Shown piece after piece: positions 51,600 to 60,015 of a DNA stretch of 64,000 nucleotides. The notes under the pieces were generated by a model that did no database searches, had not been told where the DNA came from, and saw nothing but the letters and a program-made list of their open reading frames with translations. A program made the translations under genes and the position numbers. The stretch comes from a virus, in IMG/VR virus record IMGVR_UViG_3300035698_010154, positions 1 through 64,000 of that record, one strand, 5' to 3'. The stretch's first letter is position 1. Each line of letters starts with the position of its first letter.

Positions 51600-51887
51600 A
51601 TGAAACCACCAAAGTGGATAGCGTTAACAGACAAGGAACCGAAAGAGGGTCAAGCCGTGGTTACATGGCATGAAGAAACCGGAATTGATATTATGGAATA
51701 CCATACCAATTCAACTGAAAAAAAACCTGTGGCAGCCCTAAATGGTAAAAAGTTTATGCTCGCTGAATCTGACTTTGGGTATTCAATATTTTCTTGTTGC
51801 CGTGGATTCCTTACAGATGATGTCACTCACTGGATGCCGATCAGCAATGAGATGCAGAAAACATTAATCAAGTTGGGATATGTGTAA
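51600..51887 (+). CDS. DUF551-like protein
   Basis: 95 residues from ATG 51600; the GTG at 51594 is too close to the SD AAAGGAGG. Opening KWIALTDKEPKEGQAVVTW and final DDVTHWMPI match the widespread phage/prophage DUF551 pattern (W-I-...-LP-E-G-Q ... THWMPL). Function unknown. Confidence 0.7.
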   Translation: MKPPKWIALTDKEPKEGQAVVTWHEETGIDIMEYHTNSTEKKPVAALNGKKFMLAESDFGYSIFSCCRGFLTDDVTHWMPISNEMQKTLIKLGYV

Positions 51888-51904
51888 TGACCTCGTAGCA
51901 ATTC

Positions 51905-51926
51905 TCATTCGCATAAAGGAGAATGA
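51905..51926 (+). promoter_or_regulatory. Small hairpin with Shine-Dalgarno in its loop
   Basis: TCATTC and GAATGA pair around the loop GCATAAAGGA, which holds the SD of the following small gene. It is weaker than, but analogous to, the 43691 hairpin. Confidence 0.4.
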
Positions 51927-51928
51927 AA

Positions 51929-52087
51929 ATGGATAAAGACAAATTGTATAAAATGGATCGAGCACGGCATTTATTGCCACCCCCAGGAGATGAGATTGTG
52001 GGTGAGTGTATTGTCGAAATTCGGAGGCTTCAATCTCTTATAGATGAGTTTGTTTATAACGAAGAAAGCCCCCCCTGCAATGGATAA
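51929..52087 (+). CDS. Small hypothetical protein
   Basis: 52 residues, MDKDKLYKMDRARHLLPPPG, with SD AAAGGAGAA. No family recognised. Base composition from here to 54364 is noticeably richer in G and C than the rest of the window. Confidence 0.5.
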   Translation: MDKDKLYKMDRARHLLPPPGDEIVGECIVEIRRLQSLIDEFVYNEESPPCNG

Positions 52088-52218
52088 ATGAAGGTGGAAT
52101 TAGAACTGAACCATAAGGTGATGGATCTGGTAGTTTGGGCATGACGGTCAAGACTGACGGAAGTGGGCATACAGTATTTAATATACGTTAGGGAGTAGCC
52201 TCTCACGTCGCTCCCATA
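52088..52218. other. Gap between convergent small genes
   Basis: No clear gene (an 18-codon frame at 52088 has no support). GGGAG and CTCCC (52191-52215) could form a weak stem at the end of both converging units. Confidence 0.4.
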
Positions 52219-52434
52219 TCATTCACCTTCAATAAACCGTACTATGGCTTTACCAAGACTAGCTTGCAGCCGTGTGGCTTCTTCGCTGGTCAGCGGTATC
52301 GCTATAGCATCCCCAAATTTTATCCAGATATGTTTGTCTTTCCGATATTCGGCATAAGGCAATTTTAATTTATCGTTCACTTTCAATCCTTGGTAGCGAC
52401 ATTCATGTCGGTAGCAAATGTGATTGTGCCTCAA
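52219..52434 (-). CDS. Small hypothetical protein (accessory block)
   Basis: 71 residues: HICYRHECRYQG near the start, then FGDAIAIPLTSEEATRLQAS, a helix typical of small regulators. No family. Part of the minus-strand accessory block with higher G+C. Confidence 0.5.
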   Translation of the reverse strand: MRHNHICYRHECRYQGLKVNDKLKLPYAEYRKDKHIWIKFGDAIAIPLTSEEATRLQASLGKAIVRFIEGE

Positions 52435-52441
52435 ATAGTCG

Positions 52442-52822
52442 TCACCACGCAGTCCAAGCGGCTTTCTTTTTTCTTTTTCGCAAGGTCTTCTTATCTTCCA
52501 CGTTGGCCTTTAACTCCCTGGTCTGAACATATACAAGGCACTCAGGGCATAAACAATCGCCCATTAAATCATTGGCCCCTGGTTTCCCGCACACATCACA
52601 CACGGCATCTGGTTCAAACGGTACGTCCCTGCTCATATTTCCCCTCCTGCATGTATTACACGCTGGCCCGACATGGACATGAGCCACAACATTCCCATTG
52701 CCAACTGTCATGTGTCCTGGCTGATCCTCAAAATCTTCTAATTTGCGGAACTTCCCACAGTACGGACACCGTGGGCCATGCTCAGTGGCTATTGCGTTCC
52801 ATTGCATTTGTGATAAAGCCAT
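52442..52822 (-). CDS. Multi-zinc-finger protein
   Basis: 126 residues from ATG 52822 (SD TGAGGA six bases before; ATG 52834 is an alternative). Cys pairs: CPYCG, CNTCR, CDVCG and CPEC, a tandem of zinc-ribbon/HNH-like finger elements, with His-Val-His (VVAHVHVGPACNTC) in between. The tail is basic (KTLRKRKKKAAW). It probably binds nucleic acid; a degenerate HNH nuclease is possible. Confidence 0.6.
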   Translation of the reverse strand: MALSQMQWNAIATEHGPRCPYCGKFRKLEDFEDQPGHMTVGNGNVVAHVHVGPACNTCRRGNMSRDVPFEPDAVCDVCGKPGANDLMGDCLCPECLVYVQTRELKANVEDKKTLRKRKKKAAWTAW

Positions 52823-52843
52823 TTTGTTCCTCATCTCTTAGTA

Positions 52844-54367
52844 TCAAAGGGTGCAGCCCTCAAAGACACACCCTTTGAGTGATGCCGGGGAATAGGATTG
52901 ACCGCTATCGGTAATTCCACGAAGTGGATGAGGATACTCATACGGAGTGTACCACAATTCCCAGATATCAGTTGGTGTGCATTTATATAGATTGCCAGAA
53001 ATTGGGCTTACAGGACTCGCGCCAATCATCCCTGTCAAGTCGCTGCATGATTGATCTGTTACCCAGTATCCTACCCCCGTTGCGCAACTCCACGGAGTAG
53101 GTAGAGCAGATCCGCATCCAACCCCACTTGTACCATCAAAAGCTGCGTCATAATTAAAAAACTCTGTATTCTCTGCTAATTCAAGCGGGTCGTTTGCTGT
53201 TGTTGTTGTTCGATTTTCATAGTCCATCGGAACGCCAACTTCAGCCCCACCAACATTAACAGCCCCGGTTTTTAGTGCTCCGGAAACAGACACACGATTA
53301 TTTATAAAATACGAGTCATGAACTTTCTGACAGATACAAGCATCGGTGCAAGTTTGGCGAGTAGTGCCTTGATCCTCGACACACCTTCCCACTGGATTTG
53401 TGTCTGACGTTGCTAAGTCGCTCCATTCTTCCCAAATAGAAAACCCACCACTTGATACTAAGACGTTGTTTAAATAAATATTCTTCCCGCCACGAACTTT
53501 AGAACCTACACTTGGGCCGGTAGCGGCAAAATTGTTTCCATACACTTCTGTTATTTGAGGCCCATATATAAAACCCAGTTGGTTTCCGTGTGTTTCAACG
53601 TAAGTATCGCCCCCATTTAAAGAACCAGTAACAGTATTATATCGTACTACATATCCGTAACCCTCATTCCCGCCACCGCAGATCAATCCAGGCCCACTAA
53701 ACGAAAACGTATTATCTTCAATGTACCAACCCGATCCGGAGCCGAGCGTCATTCTGTCGTTTGTAAATGCAGCATGACCGACACCGTCTGGATAGCTTGC
53801 ATTAGAATCTGCAAGGGTGTTGCTATAAAATACGCCATGGACGTAACCATCGACCTCAACCGCCCTGTGGATATTAGTAAATTTATTGTGATGGATTTTC
53901 ACTCGTTTAATGGGAGGGGTACTAAGGTTTGTAATATCAATCCCGTATTTATAGCTCATCCTGGCATTACCGACAAACGTAATCCCCGAGACTTCAAAGG
54001 TTCCAGAATCAGCAAGTGAGTCGGTGTTAGCAATAGCCGTAACGTCCGGTGTGTACTCAAAGAACCCTTCGCCGGTTGAGTTGTCAGTGAAGTTAAGCGT
54101 CAAGAATGTGACATCAATACCAGCACCTTGAATTATGCAATCTTTTGTTATTGGAATCCCTGTCGTAAACGCACAATCTCCAGTAGCGCAATCAGGGATT
54201 ATAATTGTATCACCATAGTCTAATATGTCCACGCAATCCTGAATATCTGTTTGTGATGCACTTGCACATGTAAGCGTAGGAGAGGCATCGGTACAAACTG
54301 CAAAAGCTCCATCGAAAGAAGGAATGAATATTGACAACAAAGCTATTAAGACAAGCGTTTTTTTCAT
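52844..54367 (-). CDS. Secreted right-handed beta-helix protein
   Basis: 507 residues. Signal peptide MKKTLVLIALLSIFIPSFDG with an AFA cleavage site. The body shows pectate-lyase-like coils (VKIHHNKFTNIHRAVEVDGY, WYIEDNTFSFSG, YVVRYNTVTGS, IYLNNVLV), with many Cys, which suits an exported protein stabilised by disulfides. Substrate unknown; polysaccharide binding or cleavage is likely. It overlaps the upstream gene (ATGA). The composition and strand suggest horizontal acquisition. Confidence 0.75.
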   Translation of the reverse strand: MKKTLVLIALLSIFIPSFDGAFAVCTDASPTLTCASASQTDIQDCVDILDYGDTIIIPDCATGDCAFTTGIPITKDCIIQGAGIDVTFLTLNFTDNSTGEGFFEYTPDVTAIANTDSLADSGTFEVSGITFVGNARMSYKYGIDITNLSTPPIKRVKIHHNKFTNIHRAVEVDGYVHGVFYSNTLADSNASYPDGVGHAAFTNDRMTLGSGSGWYIEDNTFSFSGPGLICGGGNEGYGYVVRYNTVTGSLNGGDTYVETHGNQLGFIYGPQITEVYGNNFAATGPSVGSKVRGGKNIYLNNVLVSSGGFSIWEEWSDLATSDTNPVGRCVEDQGTTRQTCTDACICQKVHDSYFINNRVSVSGALKTGAVNVGGAEVGVPMDYENRTTTTANDPLELAENTEFFNYDAAFDGTSGVGCGSALPTPWSCATGVGYWVTDQSCSDLTGMIGASPVSPISGNLYKCTPTDIWELWYTPYEYPHPLRGITDSGQSYSPASLKGCVFEGCTL

Positions 54368-54714
54368 GGAGTTTCCACCGTTGTTAATGCTATATTTTGA
54401 TAATGAACCTTATCACCACTCAAGCCTGATTTTATTGTTAGAGCAATACCAACAGCCCAGTTCAAATGATCCTTATCTTCATCTAACTTCTTTCTAGCTC
54501 TATGTCGCCTTAGATCCACAAGTAGGCCCAAGCTGAACTCCTCACATTCATAAATATGTGGAATATATGGAACATCATCCTCTTGATTATTTATAAAATC
54601 TTGTACTTCTTGAAGAGTCGGTGTCCAGTAGTATGAGTCCGTTGGTAGTGTCCAATATAATTCAGGCCATTGCTCTTTTATTTTTTCTTTGATTTCACTA
54701 AATTTCACTCTCAT
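54364..54714 (-). CDS. Hypothetical protein, cysteine-peptidase-like arrangement possible
   Basis: 116 residues. Middle IPHIYECEEFSLGLL and later NWAVGIALTIKSG, then HYQNIALTT. This Cys-Glu-Phe, Asn/His order recalls a small phage domain related to papain-like folds, but I am not sure. AT-rich, unlike the beta-helix gene that follows it. The ATG lies seven bases from a TATAAATA, so the mRNA could be nearly leaderless. Confidence 0.5.
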   Translation of the reverse strand: MRVKFSEIKEKIKEQWPELYWTLPTDSYYWTPTLQEVQDFINNQEDDVPYIPHIYECEEFSLGLLVDLRRHRARKKLDEDKDHLNWAVGIALTIKSGLSGDKVHYQNIALTTVETP

Positions 54715-54721
54715 ATATATC

Positions 54722-54729
54722 TATTTATA
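54722..54729 (-). promoter_or_regulatory. T4-type late promoter (minus strand)
   Basis: TATAAATA on the minus strand directly before the 54714 start. It would drive the 54714-52844 pair late in infection. Confidence 0.55.
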
Positions 54730-54748
54730 TTATTTAGCCAAAAATTTG

Positions 54749-54777
54749 TTTACATTATTCATTTTTTATGATAATAT
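54749..54777 (+). promoter_or_regulatory. sigma70-like promoter before gp16
   Basis: TTTACA (54749-54754), then TAATAT at 17 bases (54772-54777) or GATAAT at 15 bases. Less perfect than the gp55 promoter, same -35. Confidence 0.55.
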
Positions 54778-54802
54778 ATAAATAATTCGAGAGAGGTATT
54801 TT

Positions 54803-55234
54803 ATGGAAATCGACCGACAAAATTTAGAAGAAGAATTTGATATGGAGGGTTTTAATAGTGACGTTGAAAACTTAGAGCCGGTAAATCCAAATGATCCAGA
54901 AAAAGTTATCAAATCGAATATAGAAAGAGCAGAAAGGGTGCTCGATATTGTAGAAAATGAATTACAAAGAGGGAATATTACGCCACGTATGGCTGAAGTC
55001 GCCGGGGTACTTATAAACGCCGTTACGGCGTCATCGAAGGAACTCATAGCCGATAAGAATTATAAACTCTATTTACAAACTCGGCGAGATAGTATACAAT
55101 ATAAATACGATGAATTAAAATGGAAGAAAAACAAGAAGGAACAGCCGGTTAATCAGAACTTGATTATCGCGAACAGAGAGGATATACTTAAAATAATTGG
55201 CAAAGAAGAACCAAAACAAATTATAGAAAAATAA
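54803..55234 (+). CDS. gp16: Small terminase subunit gp16-like
   Basis: 143 residues (T4: 164). NIERAERVLDIVENELQRGN and TPRMAEVAGVLINAVTASSK match the core helices of T4-type small terminases, which recognise phage DNA and stimulate gp17. In T4 gp17 follows at once; here the PrkA operon intervenes and the probable gp17 start is at 63915. Confidence 0.75.
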   Translation: MEIDRQNLEEEFDMEGFNSDVENLEPVNPNDPEKVIKSNIERAERVLDIVENELQRGNITPRMAEVAGVLINAVTASSKELIADKNYKLYLQTRRDSIQYKYDELKWKKNKKEQPVNQNLIIANREDILKIIGKEEPKQIIEK

Positions 55235-55256
55235 TAAGTGCAGAAAGGAAATAAAA

Positions 55257-58200
55257 ATGATTAGTAACAGTTATAGTGATTTTAGTGAAATAATTGTCAA
55301 ACAAAAAAGTGAATCAAAGCCTTTTAAACAATGGGAAGGAACAATTCTAGACTATCTAAAATTGGTAGATGAGGACAAAAGTATTGCAGACTTTGCATCA
55401 AGCCGAGTTTATAATATGATGATGGAGTCAGGAACAGAAGAAGTAGATCGATCTCTATTAACTCAAGGATATGATGATCTCGTAAACTACAACTTTTTCA
55501 ATGATAAGTTGTATGGCATCAAAGAACCCATACATGATATGCTGAAATTTTTGAAGGCCGCATCAAGGCGAACAGAAACAGGTAAGAGAATTCTGTTACT
55601 CGTTGGCCCTGTGAGTTCTGGTAAGTCCGAAACAGTCAAACTTATCAAAAAGGGCCTTGAAAAATATGAGAAAGATAAGTATGCCATCAAGGACTGTCCT
55701 ATTCATGAGGAACCATTACATGCAATCCCAGATGATGATAGAGCATTCTGGGAAGAACGACTAGGACGGAAGATTGAAGGAATGTTATGCCCTAAGTGTC
55801 AGCAAAATATTGATAAGAACTATACCAATGATGGTATTGTTCAATGGGATAGTATTCCAGTAGAAAAGATCAGTATTTCGGAGCAACGAAGGGTGTGTAT
55901 TGGTACGTTCCAGCCTTCTGATCCAAGTTCACAGGATATTACTGAACTCATTGGTCGAGTTGATACTGCTAAACTATCAAAGTTTGGTGAAACTGATCCA
56001 AGAGGTTATAAGTTTGATGGAGAGCTGCAGGTGGCAAATGGTGGTATGATTGAATATGTAGAGCTTCTAAAAGCTGATATCAAGTTTCATTATGTTCTTA
56101 TCACAGCCGCACAGGAACAACTTATCAAGTCGCCTGGTTTTCCACAAATGTACATCGATACATTGATCACTGCTCACAGTGTAGTTGGTAATACACCAAT
56201 ACCATATAGAAAAAATGGACAAGTTTATTTTTCAACAATAAAAGAAATGACTGAAAAAAATGATACAGGCATAGAAGTTATTGCTGTTAATATGGATACA
56301 AAGAAACCAGAGTGGACTTGGGTTAATTCTTTTTATTCGCATCCATTTACTGGTAAGTTAATAACGTCTATACAAAAGAATGGCTTTGTGGAAACAACTC
56401 ATAATCATTCTATATACTCAACAGATTATGAAACATTTTATCCAACAGAAATGAAGGATATGCTATGCTTAAGAAGTATACCACAAACAGAAAAGATTAA
56501 TGAATTTCATATAGATTTACCATCTCATTGTGAAAATAACAATGGAATTGGTAGAGTATCTGATGTGGAAAAATATCAAGGTAATGGTCAATACAGAAAA
56601 AATACTGTATGTACATATTATGATGATACTGAAAAAATTAAATCATTATTAAAACTAATGGCTTGGTATATAACAGAAGGACATTTAGTTAAAGGTAATG
56701 TAGAAAAAAGATCGTGTAATGAGGTAGTTATTAGCAATCAAGATTTAACTGAATTAACAGAATTAAAGAATATTGTTGAAAAACTATCAAATCATTCACC
56801 ATATCTACAAGACAGAAGTAAAGAAGATGATAAAACTAGTAGATTAAGATTGAACACATATATATGGAAATCCATTATGGAATATAATTGTGGTAAATAT
56901 TCTATCAACAAAAAAGTTCCAGATTTTGTTTTTGGTCTATCTGATAAGTTGAAGAAATATTTTATTAATGAGTTAATCAAGGGTGATGGATTTGGTAATA
57001 TAGATGATAAGTTTGGTTATACAACAGTATCTAAAATGTTAGCTTCTCAATTTACATTTCTTTTATCACAAGTTGGTATAGATTTTAGTGTATATACTGA
57101 TCATACATCATCTGGTAAAAGATATTTCCAGATTCGTAGAAGAAATAGTATTAGAAACGATATTAGCGTTAATAAAATTGAAGAGTATGATGTTGAAAAT
57201 GAAATAGTGTATGATATTGAATGTGATGGAAATCATTCATTTACTGGTGGTGTTGGTAATGTTGTATGTCATAACACGAATCAGACTGAGTTTGATTCAT
57301 TCAGAGCAGACAAGAAAAACGAGGCTCTGCATGATAGAATGTATATCGTCAAATGGCCTTACAATCTGAGGGTTGATGATGAAATCAAGATCTATGAAAA
57401 GATGATCCGCGAGTCTGACTTTAATGACATCCATGTAGCACCTGGAACTCTAAAGGTTGCCGCTCAATTCGCAATCTTGACAAGGCTCTACAAAAGTACG
57501 AGTGTATCGTCCTTGATCGAAAAAATGAACATTTACAATGGTGAGATCTCAGAAGAGTTCAAGAAAACAGATGTTGATTTGAAACACTTGATCGAAGAAG
57601 GTCGCAAGAATGGTGAGGGCATGTCCGGTATTTCTCCACGGTTCGTTATTAACGCCATGAACATAGCACTTGGGCAGAAAGAATCAAAGAACTGTATCAA
57701 TGCTATTGATATCATCCGTGCCTTGAGAGATAACTTTGCACATCACATTGGAATCGCAGAAGAAGACATTGAAAATTATGTCACTATGTTGATTGGTAGT
57801 AAAGATTCTGTATCAGCAAAGTATAAGGAATTCGCAATGAAGGAAGTTAACATGGCGTTCTTACACGCCTATGAAGAGCAAGCCGAGTCATTGTTTGAAA
57901 GGTACATGATCAATGTTGAGTCATTCTGTAAAAAGGAACAAGTACAAGATTCGATCACAGGTGAATACGGTGATCCTGATGAAAAGGTTATGCGGTCTAT
58001 TGAAGAACTGATCGGTGTTCCTCAAGAGGGCAAAGAGACGTTTAGAAATGGTATCTTTGTCTATAAGGCTGACTTCCTTAGTAGGGGTGAGGCATTTACC
58101 TATAATGACTACGATCCTATCCGTGATGGTATCGAAAAGAAACTCATTTACGATCTGAGGAACGTTGTATCATTGTCTTTGACGGACTCAAGTTCAACGA

Positions 58201-58322
58201 ATCCAAAATCCAAGGCTAAACGAAATCGAGCAGTGAAGACACTTTTGAAAAAGGGTTACTGTGAAAAGTGTGCAAACACGTTGCTGTCCTTCATCGGTGA
58301 AACCATTCGCCGAGATACCTAA
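55257..58322 (+). CDS. prkA: PrkA-type AAA+ serine protein kinase with intein
   Basis: 1021 residues; 655 without the intein, the usual PrkA length. Walker A GPVSSGKSE (about 116-124), zinc-like CPIHEEP...CPKCQ, VCIGTFQPSDPSSQDITEL, and after the intein TNQTEFDSF and DRMYIVKWPYNLRVDDEIKI are typical of PrkA/YeaG. PrkA is a stress- and sporulation-linked kinase/AAA+ protease-like regulator usually encoded with YeaH/YhbH and SpoVR, as here. The intein splits the conserved ITAH-TN segment of the ATPase. Confidence 0.9.
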   Translation: MISNSYSDFSEIIVKQKSESKPFKQWEGTILDYLKLVDEDKSIADFASSRVYNMMMESGTEEVDRSLLTQGYDDLVNYNFFNDKLYGIKEPIHDMLKFLKAASRRTETGKRILLLVGPVSSGKSETVKLIKKGLEKYEKDKYAIKDCPIHEEPLHAIPDDDRAFWEERLGRKIEGMLCPKCQQNIDKNYTNDGIVQWDSIPVEKISISEQRRVCIGTFQPSDPSSQDITELIGRVDTAKLSKFGETDPRGYKFDGELQVANGGMIEYVELLKADIKFHYVLITAAQEQLIKSPGFPQMYIDTLITAHSVVGNTPIPYRKNGQVYFSTIKEMTEKNDTGIEVIAVNMDTKKPEWTWVNSFYSHPFTGKLITSIQKNGFVETTHNHSIYSTDYETFYPTEMKDMLCLRSIPQTEKINEFHIDLPSHCENNNGIGRVSDVEKYQGNGQYRKNTVCTYYDDTEKIKSLLKLMAWYITEGHLVKGNVEKRSCNEVVISNQDLTELTELKNIVEKLSNHSPYLQDRSKEDDKTSRLRLNTYIWKSIMEYNCGKYSINKKVPDFVFGLSDKLKKYFINELIKGDGFGNIDDKFGYTTVSKMLASQFTFLLSQVGIDFSVYTDHTSSGKRYFQIRRRNSIRNDISVNKIEEYDVENEIVYDIECDGNHSFTGGVGNVVCHNTNQTEFDSFRADKKNEALHDRMYIVKWPYNLRVDDEIKIYEKMIRESDFNDIHVAPGTLKVAAQFAILTRLYKSTSVSSLIEKMNIYNGEISEEFKKTDVDLKHLIEEGRKNGEGMSGISPRFVINAMNIALGQKESKNCINAIDIIRALRDNFAHHIGIAEEDIENYVTMLIGSKDSVSAKYKEFAMKEVNMAFLHAYEEQAESLFERYMINVESFCKKEQVQDSITGEYGDPDEKVMRSIEELIGVPQEGKETFRNGIFVYKADFLSRGEAFTYNDYDPIRDGIEKKLIYDLRNVVSLSLTDSSSTNPKSKAKRNRAVKTLLKKGYCEKCANTLLSFIGETIRRDT
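56178..57275 (+). mobile_element. LAGLIDADG intein in prkA (366 residues, Ser1)
   Basis: Ser308-Asn673, followed by +1 Thr674. It begins SVVGNTPIPYRKNGQ (Ser rather than Cys at position 1); block B-like TTHNHSIYSTD; two LAGLIDADG-type helices, AWYITEGHL and NELIKGDGFG; block F IECDGNHSFTGG; end VVCHN. A complete homing intein. Confidence 0.9.
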
Positions 58323-58329
58323 GAATCGT

Positions 58330-58337
58330 TATAAATA
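58330..58337 (+). promoter_or_regulatory. T4-type late promoter
   Basis: TATAAATA just after prkA, about 64 bases before the next start, so yeaH and spoVR can be made late independently of prkA. Confidence 0.7.
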
Positions 58338-58400
58338 AACACTCTTGACGATAATCTTACAGTTTCACCAATAAATAATGGGGGGAAGGAAAAAGATATA

Positions 58401-58688
58401 ATGTGTAAAGATAACGAAGAATATGAGGAGTGTGCTTCTGATGGGTTTGATTTCGGAAACGACAAGAGCAAGGCTCAAGTAGTATACGAGGACATAAGAT
58501 CTATAATCTATAATTTTATTATGGTGTGCTTCTATAAGATCAGAAGCACACCAGTTTATAGGTTTATTCATATCGGGTTTATGATTTTATGGGCTATGAT
58601 ATCATGGACGGTTGCATTAGGACAATATGACATAAAAATAATGGATGGTGAGGATGAGAACGTGATCTTCCACCTTCCAAGTATATAA
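58401..58688 (+). CDS. Small membrane protein within the PrkA operon
   Basis: 95 residues. Acidic N-terminus, then two hydrophobic segments (about 38-46 and 57-73: FIHIGFMILWAMISWTVAL). SD GGGGGGAAGGA. Not part of known bacterial prkA operons as far as I know; it may anchor the complex at the membrane or be unrelated. Confidence 0.6.
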   Translation: MCKDNEEYEECASDGFDFGNDKSKAQVVYEDIRSIIYNFIMVCFYKIRSTPVYRFIHIGFMILWAMISWTVALGQYDIKIMDGEDENVIFHLPSI

Positions 58689-58705
58689 TAGAGAAAGGTG
58701 GAAAC

Positions 58706-60013
58706 ATGGGAATAATATATCATTCGGACTGGGATTTATCAGATAAATCTCGAAAAGATACACAACGTCACCGGGAAAAGATTGACGATGCTATCCGTAG
58801 GAATGCTCGTGATGTTATTGGTGAAGAATCAATCATTACTAAAAAAGGCAAGAAGACTGTAAGGATACCAGTAAGAGGATTGAAAGATTATCGTTTTGTT
58901 CATGGCCAAGGCCAAAGTGGTGGGGCTGGTCAAGGTGAGGGTAAGCCAGGTGATACAATTGCTAGACGGCAGAAAGAAGGCAAGGGCAATGGTAAACCAA
59001 AGCCAGGTAATGAAAAGGGTGCTGACTACATGGAAACAGAGGTTGACATTGACTATCTTCTAAAAATCATGTTTGAAGATTTGGGTCTACCTTATATTGA
59101 AGAAAAGACAAAAGCAACACAGGTCATACCTAAGGGCTGGAGATTCAAGGCCATATCGAAGAAGGGTATCCCACCAAGACTGCATAAGAAGAGAACAATG
59201 ATCGAAACAATAAAGAGGAACATTGTTTTGGCTGCCGCGGTGATGGAAGATACAGGATGTGATGAAGAAACAGCCTACAAGGCACTGAACATGTCGTTCT
59301 GTGATCTGAATGACGCCGTTATGATAATTAGAGAAGATAGAGTCGATCCTGATGCATCGACAGATTTAGTCATAACAGATGATGATATGAGGTTCAAGAA
59401 AATCGAACAGATCATAGAGCATCATTCAAACGCAGTTGTTATTGCCATGATGGATGTATCTGGCTCTATGGATAGACGAAAGAAGTATCTTTGTCGAAGT
59501 CTGTTATTCTGGATGACTGAATTTCTAAAGAAAACATACGAGCATGTTCAAATAAGGTTCATACAACATACCACAGAGGCTCAAGTTGTTGATGAGGATT
59601 CATTTTTCAATAAGGGTGAAAGTGGTGGTACTTATTGTTATTCAGCATTTGAATTGGCTAACTATATGATCGATACAGAGTATCCAATAAACGAGTGGAA
59701 CGTGTATTGTGTATACTGTGGTGATGGTGAAGATTTTGATTCCGATAAAACAGTATCACACATACAAAAAATGCTAGATAAAAAAATTAACATGCTGAGT
59801 TATATTGAAATACTTATTCATGGTGATTATGGATATGGCGGATCTTTGTTAAATAAGATCAAATCGAAATGGAAGTTCAAAACTACAAGAATAAAGAGAA
59901 CAGATTTCTTGAAAAATGAAGAGTTGAGATTTTTGTGTTCTGTAATCAAGGACAAATCTCACATTTGGCCGTGCCTGAAACATATGCTTTTTAAAAAGAA
60001 AGGTAGTAAATAA
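58706..60013 (+). CDS. YeaH/YhbH-family (DUF444) vWA protein with UBA-like insertion
   Basis: 435 residues. Family landmarks: YRFVHGQGQSGG, Gly-rich linker, DYLLKIMFEDLGLP, MIDAS MDVSGSMD (about 249-256), FIQHTTEAQVVDEDSFF, GESGGTYCYSAF. Residues ~174-212 (VMEDTGCDEETAYKALNMSF and so on) look like a UBA/TS-N three-helix domain, absent in the E. coli protein as I recall it. The partner of PrkA and SpoVR in bacterial stress operons. Confidence 0.85.
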   Translation: MGIIYHSDWDLSDKSRKDTQRHREKIDDAIRRNARDVIGEESIITKKGKKTVRIPVRGLKDYRFVHGQGQSGGAGQGEGKPGDTIARRQKEGKGNGKPKPGNEKGADYMETEVDIDYLLKIMFEDLGLPYIEEKTKATQVIPKGWRFKAISKKGIPPRLHKKRTMIETIKRNIVLAAAVMEDTGCDEETAYKALNMSFCDLNDAVMIIREDRVDPDASTDLVITDDDMRFKKIEQIIEHHSNAVVIAMMDVSGSMDRRKKYLCRSLLFWMTEFLKKTYEHVQIRFIQHTTEAQVVDEDSFFNKGESGGTYCYSAFELANYMIDTEYPINEWNVYCVYCGDGEDFDSDKTVSHIQKMLDKKINMLSYIEILIHGDYGYGGSLLNKIKSKWKFKTTRIKRTDFLKNEELRFLCSVIKDKSHIWPCLKHMLFKKKGSK

Positions 60014-60015
60014 TT

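Noticed and set aside
52088-52218. tRNA-like or structured RNA
   Set aside because: I could not build a cloverleaf or T-arm; only a weak GGGAG/CTCCC stem is present. No tRNA was identified anywhere in the window.
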